Assembly (NCBI GenBank): GCA_012295275.1
Contig: CM022672.1
Location: forward strand, 5,248,943 to 5,278,942
DNA: 30,000 nucleotides
Direction of reading: 5' to 3'
From: Chrysomallon squamiferum
Lineage: Eukaryota > Mollusca > Gastropoda > Neomphalida > Peltospiridae
In this document: in pieces, positions 17,940 to 27,121 of the stretch
Layout of the letters: each line of letters starts with the position of its first letter
Position numbering within the stretch: the first letter of the stretch is position 1
Notes under the pieces: model-generated
The model's database searches: none
What the model was told of the DNA's origin: nothing
What the model saw: the letters and a program-made list of their open reading frames with translations, nothing else
Made by a program: the position numbers and the translations under genes

Positions 17940-18295
17940 GGACACTAAGAGAAGAATCGGCTTGGGAACGACGTAGACTGAGACACGTTCGACTGGGGAC
18001 ATGTTTCGTTTATTAAACGTGAACAGACCCACGGCGGTCCTCGACGTGGGCTCCCGTCTCGTCGGAAGTGGTCGACATAGCGAAGTCGCATTTCGGAGCC
18101 CGCCTTCCGTTGCGTGGTTTCCTCTTTATTGTGCGGCGCACCGTCCCGCTGACGGGGAAAGACCGAAAGCGGCGTTGTTGTGAATACCACGCGACACTGC
18201 GGAATTGAAATCATTTGTATCATTTGCAGAGAGTTAGCAGAAACACCAGCAAACGGTCGCTTTCCTTATGGGTTCATTTTCGTGAGAGCGGATGC
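17940..18295. other. CpG-rich island 5
   Basis: By hand count there are about 24 CpGs in 18001-18180, where GC content is well above 50 percent, so CpG is not depleted and looks enriched. Frames are open on both strands (minus 17945-18223, 92 codons; plus 18001-18183, 60 codons), as expected in GC-rich DNA. I recognise neither peptide. A CCCACG/CGTGGG inverted pair sits at about 18027-18049. It could be an exon, an unmethylated regulatory region or a fragment of a GC-rich transposon. Confidence 0.4.
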
Positions 18296-18456
18296 ACATA
18301 GCTTATAATTATAGCCGTGTTTTTTGTGTTTGTTTTTTTTTGAGAATAGATGTAAAACAATGAAATCTCTGCTTTTATAAGGCAGACTGAAAAATGAAAT
18401 TGTTTGTCTTGTACTCAAAAAAAGAGGTGTTTTTTTGGTATATAGTCGTAATTAAG
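18296..18456. other. AT-rich DNA, nothing recognised
   Basis: Ordinary T-rich spacer. Confidence 0.4.
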
Positions 18457-18547
18457 CTGTTGTTGTGGTTGTGATTATTATTGTTGTTGTTGTTTTGTTG
18501 TAATTATTATTATTATTAATAACAGTAGTAGTAGTAGTAGTAGTAAC

Positions 18548-18582
<35 letters not shown>

Positions 18583-18602
18583 AGTAATAGTAGTAGCAAC
18601 AG
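18457..18602. repeat. (TTG)n-(ATT)n-(AGT)n compound microsatellite
   Basis: TTG triplets, then ATT, AAT-AAC, then about 18 AGT triplets with one ACAGT break, all in one register across the ATT/AGT junction. Confidence 0.95.
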
Positions 18603-19019
18603 TACAAATGTTGCTTTTACAAATGTTATTACTGATAATAACAAAGTCAAAAATATTTATATTCTTTTTAATTAGAACAAAATAATACGGCATGATAATA
18701 TGGAATAATATAATACAATGTACTTTAATATAATATAATATTTCAACATGACACCAAAAATCTAAAATAAATCAATTAATTAAAAAAACTGGTAGAATTA
18801 ATTTATAAAAATAAATAGATATTAAGAAAAATAAATTACTGTTACAAGATAAACATAATAACAAAACAACATTTAATTATGATTACAGACGGTTATAGCT
18901 AGATAATCCTTTTTAACTGTGCATGTTTGTATTTTTGTATTTAAATGTGTACACGTATATATGTGCAGATGTATTTATATGTAAATGTTTTTATAATTGT
19001 TTATAATTATGTAGCTATG
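18603..19019. other. AT-rich DNA with TAATA-like patch
   Basis: Contains a degenerate TAATATAATA patch (18680-18741). No gene supported. Confidence 0.45.
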
Positions 19020-19037
19020 TAAGTGTGTGTAAGTGTT

Positions 19038-19107
<70 letters not shown>

Positions 19108-19135
19108 GTTTTGTGTGTGTGTGAGTTTGTGTGAC
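19020..19135. repeat. (GT)n microsatellite
   Basis: A perfect GT run of about 33 units (19041-19106) with degenerate GT flanks. Confidence 0.95.
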
Positions 19136-19610
19136 TAACAGTTTAGCAACACATGATGATAATCGTTGTTCCAAATTTTCAATTTTGGAAATTGTAAGCT
19201 ATAAATTTAGCGCCATTAATTTATGTCTGACCTCCATAATAGACACGTCAATTCGTCGTATTAATGAAACATCACTGGTTCCAATCCATGGAACAAAGAT
19301 GAAGTGACTGAGATAATCCAAACAACAACATGGATCTGTCCCTCTAACTAATAAAGACATTTACTAACGTACCAACAACATAACTAACAAACGGTAACAG
19401 CAACAGATAATGCAGAATAAATATGTTTTGAAATCAGTACTTCAGAATGCTAGAAATACAAGAAGAAGAAGAACGAAGGAAGGAAACGACAGTGAAGACA
19501 TTTTTCTAAAGGACACTTTGACAGGACTGAAACTTCGAAAAATGATTAACTACTCTAAAACTGCCTCCTCTGGAAAATGACAAAGAGAGATAACACGAGT
19601 AATAGAAGCA
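19136..19610. other. Mixed DNA, nothing recognised
   Basis: Ordinary-complexity sequence with an AGAAGAAGAAGAACGAAGGA purine patch near 19459. No gene supported. Confidence 0.45.
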
Positions 19611-19944
19611 TTATTATTTTCCGATTCGGCTGAGCCGGGGTCAGGCCGCGTGGTATTATGACGTTCTCTGGAAAGGAGAAAACGACTGATCTAGGGAGCG
19701 ATAAGACCCCGATCTGTGAGATGGATTATAAACGCCGGTCACCTCTGACTCATTGTACTTCAGTTATTATTCACAAAGCCATTCCGTCGTAGTGGCGAGT
19801 CGTAAAGTATTGCCGAGTGTGAACACGAGGGAGACGTCGGTTTTACAACGTCCACGTGCTGATTTGTCTGCCCCTGAAGCACGAGAATGTTTGTCAAGGC
19901 TTGAACGATGCGTACCATGCAGTTACATAGGTGTTTTTTTTAAA
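19611..19944. other. Complex, CpG-bearing island 6
   Basis: About 330 bp with many CpGs, abutting the tandem repeat that starts near 19945. A 70-codon plus frame (19753-19965) has ordinary composition and several Cys, Arg and Ser residues but no recognisable domain; its C-terminus runs into the repeat. Regulatory island or fragment of an element. Confidence 0.35.
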
Positions 19945-20190
19945 AAGAGAGTTTATTTTGAATGATACATTCGTGTTATTGTCTGATTTTCCAACTTACT
20001 TTTATATTTATATTTTATATTTAAAAAAAAAAAAAATTATATTTTACAAAAATTACCGTATTTTTAAAAACGGTTTATTTTGAATGATACATTCGTGTTA
20101 TTGTCTGATTTTCCAACTTACAATAACTTTTATATTTTAAAAAAAATTACCCTATTTTCAAAAACAGTTTATTTTGAATGAAACATTCAT
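19945..20190. repeat. Tandem repeat, 94-122 bp, three copies
   Basis: GTTTATTTTGAATGATACAT starts at 19951 and 20073, and a shorter variant (GTTTATTTTGAATGAAACAT) at 20167. Copies 1 and 2 continue identically to CCAACTTAC, then diverge in A/T filler. GAATG-ATA-CATTC inside the unit is an inverted repeat whose arms are kept in copy 3 while the loop changes. Copy 2 is preceded by an ACCGT...ACGGT near-palindrome (20055-20074). Confidence 0.9.
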
Positions 20191-20834
20191 GCTAATGCAG
20201 TTTGCCTCAGCTCGTGTCAAGTGATATTATAAGGTATACTTGATTGGAAGTTGTAACGATACTTTCAGTGCTATTACAGTATTTTTCAACTCATACGAAA
20301 TTTCATCTTCATATCCTTTACTATCATTATTACAATCAACTAAGCTGAAGTTTGAACAGTACATTGAATATTATTAGGGTTACTGCGTTATATTTTTTGT
20401 TTAACTCATATATTTGCACAGTATATGTTAAACTATTATCATATTTTGAAACCTTCATCATTTTTCTTGCTGTTTTATTTCAACTAATATGGCCGTTTTA
20501 ACCGATTCGTCTACACAAAAAAAACATAATTCCTATTGACTTTCGTGTGTGTGGGCATGAAAATATTTAGAGACGCAATTAAATTACCGAATACTCTGGA
20601 ACACCCTGGAACATTCTGCAAATATTGATTGATTATGTACATACTTTCAAAATAGACACGACAAAAACTGAATTAATCTTCACTTTGCTGATGTAATGAC
20701 ATTGTTTATAAATATACTATGAATACAAATTTCATTAAACTGTACGCTAATTATCAGTTTGGATATATATTATTTACTGCTTTGTCTTTGTTCAAGCTTT
20801 GTTAATGTTTCTGATATCTGTCTATTTTAGTTAA
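20191..20834. other. AT-rich DNA; weak HSE-like patch
   Basis: Ordinary AT-rich DNA. CTGGAACA occurs twice 10 bp apart near 20597-20613, and the second copy gives GGAACATTCT, an nGAAnnTTCn heat-shock-element-like pair. Probably chance. No gene supported. Confidence 0.4.
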
Positions 20835-20851
20835 TCTCTCTATCTCTGACC

Positions 20852-20924
<73 letters not shown>

Positions 20925-21050
20925 TAGATAGATAGATAGATAGATATAGATATAGATAGACAGACAGACAGACAGACAGATAGATAGATAGATAGATAGA
21001 TAGAGATAGATAGACAGATAGACAGACAGACAGAAACAGATAGATAGAAA
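20835..21050. repeat. (CT)n-(TA)n-(GATA)n-(GACA)n compound microsatellite
   Basis: CT, then TA, then GA, GATA and GACA units alternating in blocks. Bases 20867-20924 form a perfect 58-bp palindrome because CT-TA is answered by TA-GA. Minus-strand frames are Tyr-Ile and Leu-Ser-Val translations. Confidence 0.95.
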
Positions 21051-21504
21051 ATACATATGATAGATAAAGATATACAAAGTTGGCTGAAAGAAAATACATA
21101 AAAAAAACAAAAGTCAATTAATAGAAAAATAAAAAATAAAAAAAATTAATGTCGAAAAGATTCTGAAAATCCTTTGAAAAAAAAACAATCATTAAGAATT
21201 GAATGTCACTGTAATCTGCATTTTATGGAGGCAAAAATTCACTCGGATGAGCATCTCCAGACAGACGTAAGCAAGTAAATAAAAACAAAAATTAGTAGCT
21301 GGATTTTAAACTAATGTTTGTTAATCATGCTCACCTTCTGTTCCAGAGGGAGTTTTCACAGTCTGAAGAGACACGTAATGAAAGACATGTGAAAAGTCTA
21401 GAGAACTTTACGTAAATATTTGACTCACACTTTCATCAGTCTCATTAAAAATACATATCCAGGTGAGAGAAAAAAAAAAAACAAAAAGAAAAAGAGAGAA
21501 AGAA
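21051..21504. other. AT-rich to mixed DNA, nothing recognised
   Basis: Ordinary sequence with a purine-rich A/GA patch at 21465-21505. No gene supported. Confidence 0.45.
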
Positions 21505-21720
21505 TAGTAACGATAGTAGTTGCTGTCGTTGTCGTAATAATTACGTTGTAGTATCTGTTATTAGTGCAAATAAACGTAGCTGCAGTGGTGGTAGTAGTAC
21601 TGGTGGTAAAGGTGCACCAGTAGTATTAGCAGCAGTAGCAGCAGCAGTAGTAGTAGTAGTAGTAGTAGAGTAATAGCAATAATAGTTGTAGTACTATTAG
21701 TAGTAGTAATACAAATGAAT
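21505..21720. repeat. Degenerate (AGT)n/(AGC)n block
   Basis: AGT triplets with many GTC, GGT, AGC and AAT variants, including a short perfect run near 21645-21668. Confidence 0.85.
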
Positions 21721-21789
21721 GTATTTGGAGCAGCTTTGGAAAAAGTACTGATAGAAGTACTAATAGTAATATAAATAATAAACTATCCC

Positions 21790-21909
21790 CTGAACTCTCT
21801 GTGACTATAGAGCGGCAACCTGAATACAAAATTTTCATATACAATTTAATGGTGGGGTTTATTAGAATTTATAAGTAATATAAAAATAAATAAATAAATA
21901 ATAGACATA
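21790..21909 (+). repeat. Dispersed repeat, copy 2 (long form)
   Basis: CTGAACTCTCTGTGACTATA at 21790 and a TATAAAAATAAATAAA block at 21875-21909 match the two blocks at 571-641, with about 60 bp more in between. The element is again followed directly by simple repeats, here (CATA)n and (AAT)n. Confidence 0.6.
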
Positions 21910-21927
21910 TATATATACATACATACA

Positions 21928-21963
<36 letters not shown>

Positions 21964-21970
21964 TATATAC

Positions 21971-22001
<31 letters not shown>
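21905..22001. repeat. (TA)n-(CATA)n-(TA)n compound microsatellite
   Basis: Alternating blocks TA, CATA, TA, CATA, TA. Confidence 0.95.
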
Positions 22002-22002
<1 letters not shown>

Positions 22003-22106
22003 TAATAATAATAATAATAGTGATAACAATAACAATAACTAGTTATAATAGCAATATAATAGTAGCAGTAGTAATAGCAGCAATAGTAATAGTAGTAGCA
22101 TAATAA

Positions 22107-22162
<56 letters not shown>

Positions 22163-22215
22163 ATAGTAGTAGCAGTGTTGTTGTTTTTGTAGCAGTATTA
22201 CAGTAGCAGTGATGG
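22002..22215. repeat. (AAT)n then (AGT)n microsatellite
   Basis: AAT and AAC triplets, degenerate AGT/AGC, then about 19 perfect AGT triplets (22107-22163) and a degenerate tail. Confidence 0.95.
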
Positions 22216-22249
22216 TAGTATTACTTTATACAAACCCCCACACACACCG

Positions 22250-22329
22250 ACTTCCCACTTCACACAAACCAAACAAAAACTACAACAAAACAAAAACAAA
22301 AGAAACAAAAAAAAAAAAAAAAAAAAAAA
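22250..22329. repeat. CAAA-rich tract ending in A23
   Basis: AAAC/AAAAAC units grading into 23 uninterrupted A (22307-22329). Confidence 0.9.
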
Positions 22330-22616
22330 TTCTTCATCGCTATTTTAAAACAGCCTCAAATTATTTTGCATGTTTTATGAAAACAGAATTAACGGTGGCT
22401 GTGTGTAGAACTTGCAAGGAGATGAATAATTGAGAAAGAGCTCAGCGGTTCCGCGTACAAATCAGTCGAGATCGCGTGAATGCGCGTCGCTCGTGTGCTG
22501 TTTGCTACAATATTCATAACCTAATAAAGTCATAATTAGATACGTCTTAAAAATGCATGCGAGTGCAAAGGTTGACAGTTAGCGTGGCAAAAATACGCAC
22601 GGTTTATATTTCTGTT
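22330..22616. other. Mixed DNA with CpG patch
   Basis: Ordinary sequence; 22440-22500 is CpG-bearing and sits just upstream of the 26-28 bp minisatellite. No gene supported. Confidence 0.4.
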
Positions 22617-22939
22617 GTATAGTGACCGGCGTATTCGTTTGGGGTATAATGACTGGCGTATTCGTTTGGGGGTATAATGACTGGCGTATTCGTTTGGGTA
22701 TAATGACTGGCGTATTCGTTTGGGTATAATGACTGAAATATTCGTACGAGTATAATGACTGGCGTATTCGTTTGGGGTATAATGACTGAAATATTCGTAC
22801 GAGTATAATGACTGGCGTATTCGTTTGGGGTATAATGACTGGCGTATTCGTTTCAGTATAATGACTGAAATATTCGTACGAGTATAATGACTGGCGTATT
22901 CGTTTGCGTATAATGTAATGATCTGCGTATTTGTTCGAC
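22617..22939. repeat. 26-28 bp minisatellite, 12 units of two types
   Basis: Units begin GTATAATGACTG at 22617, 22644, 22672, 22698, 22724, 22750, 22777, 22803, 22830, 22856, 22882 and 22908. Type A continues GCGTATTCGTTTGGG; type B continues AAATATTCGTACGAG. Order: A A A A B A B A A B A A', the last decayed. Unit length varies only in the terminal G run and similar ends. The 123-codon minus frame (22579-22950) is a read-through of the array that changes frame from unit to unit, so it is not a protein repeat. Confidence 0.95.
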
Positions 22940-22984
22940 AGACGTTTCATTATTTTGCGACGTTTTAAAGTATTAAATAGCTTT

Positions 22985-23063
22985 TATTGATGTAGTTGTT
23001 GTTGCAGTTGTTGTTGTTGTAATTATTATCGTCTTTAGCATCATTATTTACAATATTACAGTC

Positions 23064-23133
<70 letters not shown>

Positions 23134-23148
23134 GATCTATTATTATTA

Positions 23149-23189
<41 letters not shown>

Positions 23190-23200
23190 TATTATTATTA
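22985..23200. repeat. (TTG)n and long (TTA)n microsatellites
   Basis: Short TTG run (22995-23021), then (TTA)n from 23066 to 23200 with TATTTA and GATC interruptions. Confidence 0.95.
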
Positions 23201-23540
23201 TATCTGTCAAAACAAAGTAAATAAATAAATAAAACATAAAAATAATAATAATAAACAAAGTTGTTGTTTAGCTGGAGTTTTTATGTGTTGATCAAGGATT
23301 TCGAAAATAACACTGTGAAGCTGTTTGTTCTCTGGGGTCTTTTGATTTCGCTAGAGATGTTTGTTACAAGGTGGTTTTTATCTTGGGCCTTATTGATTAC
23401 AGACTTGTGAATAATTTACCAGCAGATTGTCAAAAGAGCTGTGTTTTTATTCTTCCACCTCGTCTCGTAGTGTTATTGTTTAATCGCTAACAAGAACCGA
23501 TTCAACGCCCAGAAAACACGATGTGCTATTTTCTGGAAAT
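23201..23540. other. Mixed DNA, nothing recognised
   Basis: Ordinary-complexity sequence with an AAAT patch at its left end. No gene supported. Confidence 0.45.
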
Positions 23541-23615
23541 TTTTTTTTTTTTTTTTTTAAATTTATTATTCCCGTGGTTATTATTATTATTATTTTCTTT
23601 CTTTCTTTCTTTATT
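23541..23615. repeat. Poly-T, (TTA)n and (CTTT)n
   Basis: T18, a spacer, ATT triplets and four CTTT units. Confidence 0.9.
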
Positions 23616-23686
23616 CCAGGTTTTTTCCACTAACGTACTAGATACAAGCAATATTTTATGCTTATAGAAGTTATCATTTCATTAAT

Positions 23687-23766
23687 ACTTACTACTACTA
23701 CTACTACTACTACTACTAGTACTACTACTACTACTACTACTACTACAGCTACTACTACAACCACCA
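23687..23766. repeat. (ACT)n microsatellite
   Basis: Near-perfect ACT triplets with an ACTAGT junction at 23716-23721 and degenerate AGCT/ACA end. Confidence 0.95.
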
Positions 23767-23920
23767 GCTTCCATAATTATACATCATTGCAGGTGATGAA
23801 GAAGATAATGTTGACGATATATTATTCTGAGTAGTCTCCAAATATTAATTCATTTAAATACAACGGTAATAATGACAGCAACAATTAGTAATACTTGAAA
23901 TACTTGTTGTTACTGTTCTT
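23767..23920. other. AT-rich spacer
   Basis: Nothing recognised between two triplet repeats. Confidence 0.4.
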
Positions 23921-23934
23921 ATAATAATAATAAT

Positions 23935-23982
<48 letters not shown>

Positions 23983-23998
23983 CATAATACTAATAGTA

Positions 23999-24057
<59 letters not shown>

Positions 24058-24060
24058 TAA
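23921..24060. repeat. (AAT)n microsatellite
   Basis: Two long AAT runs separated by a short CATAATACTAATAGTAATAG patch. Confidence 0.95.
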
Positions 24061-24513
24061 TGCTAAAATATAAAATTCATTCGGTATCTTTTGTCTGATG
24101 TTGTATTTTTGTATTTTAATTTAGTGTATGTTTTATTCCAAAATAAACAAGTACTAGTATAAAATGTGACCTTATATCTATTTTATTTTCTAATGATAGT
24201 TATTTTGCAACGATTTGTTTCATATGTTTGGCCTCTATGTACATACAAAACACTTTTATTACTTGAATGATGACGTGTTGCAAAATATACAGCTAATGTC
24301 TTGTAAAATATATTTGCACTTCGTTTCTGTAATTTAATTACTCTGTGAATTTTGTGTCCAAATGATGTGACGTTTTGACTGTGGACATTTTTAACTGATC
24401 TGTTTTGTAACGTCTTGTTTCAAAATACGGGTATCTAGAATTTGTTGTAGAGTTTTCCTGAAGCTACTCATTTCATGAAAATATTTAATTATCTGTGGTT
24501 TGCGACTATTTTT
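24061..24513. other. AT-rich DNA, nothing recognised
   Basis: Ordinary sequence. CGTTTTG/ACGTCTTG-like words recur but no clear repeat unit. No gene supported. Confidence 0.45.
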
Positions 24514-24569
24514 CTTTTATTTATTTATTTATTTATTGTGATTATGATTATTATTATTATTATTATTAT

Positions 24570-24610
<41 letters not shown>

Positions 24611-24612
24611 TT
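24514..24612. repeat. (TTTA)n-(ATT)n-(AGT)n compound microsatellite
   Basis: TTTA units, GATTATG, about nine ATT triplets, then about thirteen AGT triplets with the register kept across the ATT/AGT junction. Confidence 0.95.
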
Positions 24613-24723
24613 TTACTTTATTTTATTATTTTTAAATAAGCGACTAGATGTAAATTATGTAATGTTCTTTTTTTATATACAATTCTCTGCCCCAAGTATG
24701 CAAATAATCATATGCATTGAGTT

Positions 24724-24727
24724 TTTT

Positions 24728-24763
<36 letters not shown>

Positions 24764-24822
24764 TTATTATTGTTGTTGTTGTTGTTGTTGTTGTTGTTTT
24801 TATTTTTATTTTTATTTTTTAT
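24724..24822. repeat. (TTTA)n-(TTG)n-(TTTTTA)n compound microsatellite
   Basis: Ten TTTA units, about nine TTG triplets, then three TTTTTA units. Frames across it are poly-Leu, poly-Cys and Phe-Tyr translations. Confidence 0.95.
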
Positions 24823-25412
24823 GTTTCCTAAATATGCGATTTCTGAGCATATTACAACGAGTTCTTTTCATGTGCCATTTCCTGTACAAATCAATTTACT
24901 TTTAAACACTGATAAGTACGTTTTAATTGGAAACAAAACTCTCGTAGATTATAAACAAGGTTTTTAGTCTGTCTTGTTTTTTTTTTTTTTTTGTTTTTTC
25001 TCACAAAAACTAATCTTCAGGATAGAGTGATGGTGAAATGCACCGAAAAGAAAAGGTCGGCTTGAAATGTTGATCGCTACTTCATAATGAACTGAACAAA
25101 AGCGATTAATTATTCAACTAACATTCTACCACAGATGAAGCGGACAATAGACACACGTCTATCCAATTTCGTTTTAGTTTTTAATTTCTTGAACGCTATT
25201 AAAAGATGCGGAAAACCTATTTGTAAATATAAAGGCAGAGCTATGATACATATACATAATTCAGTCGTGGTTTATATCATAGATTTTAAGTTTTAAATAT
25301 TTCAACGGTGTTTTGCTTAACAATAGAAAAAAAAATGACGACAAAAAAAAAAAAAAGGATTCTTTGTGCTCTAACTGAAAAAAGAAGAAATAAAAGACGA
25401 AGAAACAGAAGC
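24823..25412. other. AT-rich to mixed DNA, nothing recognised
   Basis: Ordinary sequence with T18 (24977-24992) and A runs (25328-25356). No gene supported. Confidence 0.45.
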
Positions 25413-25533
25413 CGATGATGATGATGATTCTGTTGTTGATAATGTATTGAAAGGCGTGTAATTATAAATATATATCTTACAAATTTAAGAAAATGATATC
25501 AGTAGCAGCTGCAATAACAATAATATCAACCAA

Positions 25534-25565
<32 letters not shown>

Positions 25566-25635
25566 CAGCAATGATAATAATATCTTTAGCAACAACAGAG
25601 ACAACAACAACAACAATAATAATAAAGAAGATGTT
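25413..25635. repeat. (GAT)5, (AAT)n and (CAA)n patches
   Basis: GAT triplets (25413-25427), ordinary DNA, then AAT (25531-25561), degenerate AAC/AAT and a CAA run (25600-25615). Frames over it are poly-Ile or poly-Leu translations. Confidence 0.85.
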
Positions 25636-25799
25636 GATGGAAAATTTACGTTTTCAACTCTACAAAACAGAATTAAAAATATATATATACACACATATAA
25701 ATCACACAGCTTCATAAAATATTTGTTCAAGCTAATTATTCTTCTACTAGATAAACGAGCACAGTTCTTTATGTCTTTTTTTAAATCTCTTTTTGTAAT

Positions 25800-26065
25800 T
25801 TTTGTAACAAAATATCTTTTTCTTTATAGACTGATCCGCTTTAGCGAAATTATCGCGGAGACGGTATATGCAGTGCACGGCGTATCACGTATCAGAGAGC
25901 CGTCTATGCACGTGCAGCGCGAGCAACAAAGCATAATGGCGACAGAATTCCGTTGAACGACTTAGCTCAAAAACGACGTAAGCGGCTTACACGAATTACA
26001 ATTCTGCGAAACAGAAGTAATCCGCTGTAAACACAGCGCGCCTGACAGACAGACAGACGAAACGT
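25800..26065. other. CpG-bearing island 7, possible terminal exon at left
   Basis: A T-rich stretch ends in CTTTATAG at 25829, a plausible 3' splice site, and a plus frame then runs about 42 codons to a TGA at 25954-25956. The peptide is not recognised. The segment is CpG-bearing, includes a CACGTG E-box (25909-25914) and AATGGCGAC (25934), and ends in four GACA units (26044-26058). Regulatory island and exon are both possible. Confidence 0.3.
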
Positions 26066-26390
26066 CAGTGCTTTATTAGACTGAATTATTATTTATTTAG
26101 AGTCTAGTTTTTAAAATACGTTTCTCTTATGTTTCTTTTTGTTTCATAGAGATGATTTTAAGATGCATATACATTATTAACACGCGCACGTAACACACAC
26201 ACACACATGTAGATTAATGTTATAACCTATCTACCCGTATACATATTAGACACACGGACGTTTGTTACATGAGTATATATAGAGTGCCATTGCCAGGTTT
26301 ACCCCAAAAAAACAAAAACAATAGATGCACGCAAGAATGACGAAAGACAAAAGAACGACCTGCTTACCCTCGGTTATTGAACATTTGTTT
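26066..26390. other. Mixed DNA, nothing recognised
   Basis: Ordinary sequence with a short (CA)n (26192-26206). Upstream flank of the SINE-like sequence. Confidence 0.4.
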
Positions 26391-26394
26391 TCAG

Positions 26395-26565
26395 GTTGTC
26401 TTGTTAGCAAAACGGTAACGTCGTCCGCCTTCGTAATGCGTGTGAATGGGTGTCATACGTTCAAGTCTCGTCAACGGCATCTGACGGGTTTTGTGAGGTC
26501 GTTATTAGACTTTGTCCTCCCTGCCAGTGCATTCATACATACATACATTCAGACATACATATATC
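26395..26565 (+). mobile_element. tRNA-derived SINE-like sequence
   Basis: TAGCAAAACGG (26405-26415) fits a tRNA A-box (TRGCNNARYNGG) with one base missing, and GTTCAAGTCTC (26459-26469) fits a B-box (GGTTCRANYCC) well. The spacing is that of a pol III internal promoter. The implied tRNA cloverleaf is poor, so this is not a functional tRNA gene. A roughly 55-bp body follows, then a CATACATACATT tail (26530-26555), giving the head-body-simple-tail layout of tRNA-derived SINEs. No target-site duplication was found by eye. A decayed lone tRNA pseudogene is the alternative. Confidence 0.5.
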
Positions 26566-26588
26566 AGAGATTATTCAAAACATAAAAT

Positions 26589-26705
26589 ACATACAGGAAC
26601 GGATCTGTTTTGAAACATGATGAAGTTTTAATTACATATATGCCCTAAACCAGGGGGGACATACAGGCGCGGATCTGTGAAACTGATGAATTTTAATTCA
26701 AATCT
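26589..26705. repeat. 70-bp imperfect direct duplication, possible TE end
   Basis: ACATACAGG..CGGATCTGT is followed by TGAAAC.TGATGAA.TTTTAATT in both copies (26589 and 26659), 70 bp apart. The CAGGCGCGGATCTGTG motif and the preceding CCAGGGGGG resemble DNA-transposon terminal sequence in style, but no second end or transposase is visible. Confidence 0.5.
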
Positions 26706-26830
26706 GAAAAGCCGTGGTTAAATTTTTAAAACATTTATGATAATCGGTCATGGAACAAGCCCTTGAAGAAGATAATAATGGTTACCCAGACCTCGTTGCT
26801 GCTTGCCGAGGGCCCCCATAACAGCTTTAG

Positions 26831-26882
26831 CTTCAGCGCCTCCGGTAATTTAGGTCTTCAGCGCCTCCGGTAATTTAGGTCT
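26831..26882. repeat. 25-bp perfect tandem duplication
   Basis: Two identical 25-bp units (26831-26855 and 26856-26880) starting CTTCAGCGCCTCCGGTAATT. It lies just after a CGAGGGCCCCC motif and may be internal to an interspersed repeat. Confidence 0.95.
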
Positions 26883-27121
26883 ACCATTGAATACAAACGT
26901 AACACAACAACACATAACGTACAGAGGACTGTCGATTATTTAGACCGGTTATAACTGACGTGCGTTCTAGCTGCTGATCTATAAAACTACACTTCATCAA
27001 TCATTTCATTAAACTTTAACATCAGTTATAAATATACCAGAACTGTATATTGTTTTATCTGATTTTCAGTCTTACATTCCGTGTTAAATTATAAATATTA
27101 TTTCTTTACCATGTTTGAAAG
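26883..27121. other. AT-rich DNA, nothing recognised
   Basis: Ordinary spacer. Confidence 0.4.

Noticed and set aside
17485-18032. Long overlapping open frames on both strands (163 and 145 codons)
   Set aside because: They are translations of ATATT, AGT, TA and GT microsatellites, giving Ser, Val, Cys, Thr, His and Leu runs. Stop-free simple repeats create such frames without coding.
6812-22939. Minisatellites as possible CRISPR arrays
   Set aside because: Repeats are directly adjacent without unique spacers, and the DNA is clearly eukaryotic.
22579-22950. 123-codon minus-strand frame with repeated Thr-Asn-Thr-Pro-Val-Ile words
   Set aside because: The underlying units are 26, 27 or 28 bp, so the peptide phrase changes with frame from unit to unit. 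A selected protein repeat would keep units in multiples of three.
25723-25956. Whole 77-codon plus frame as a gene
   Set aside because: The first half is T-rich intron-like DNA. Only the part after the acceptor-like site at 25829 has exon-like composition, and it is described as part of an island.
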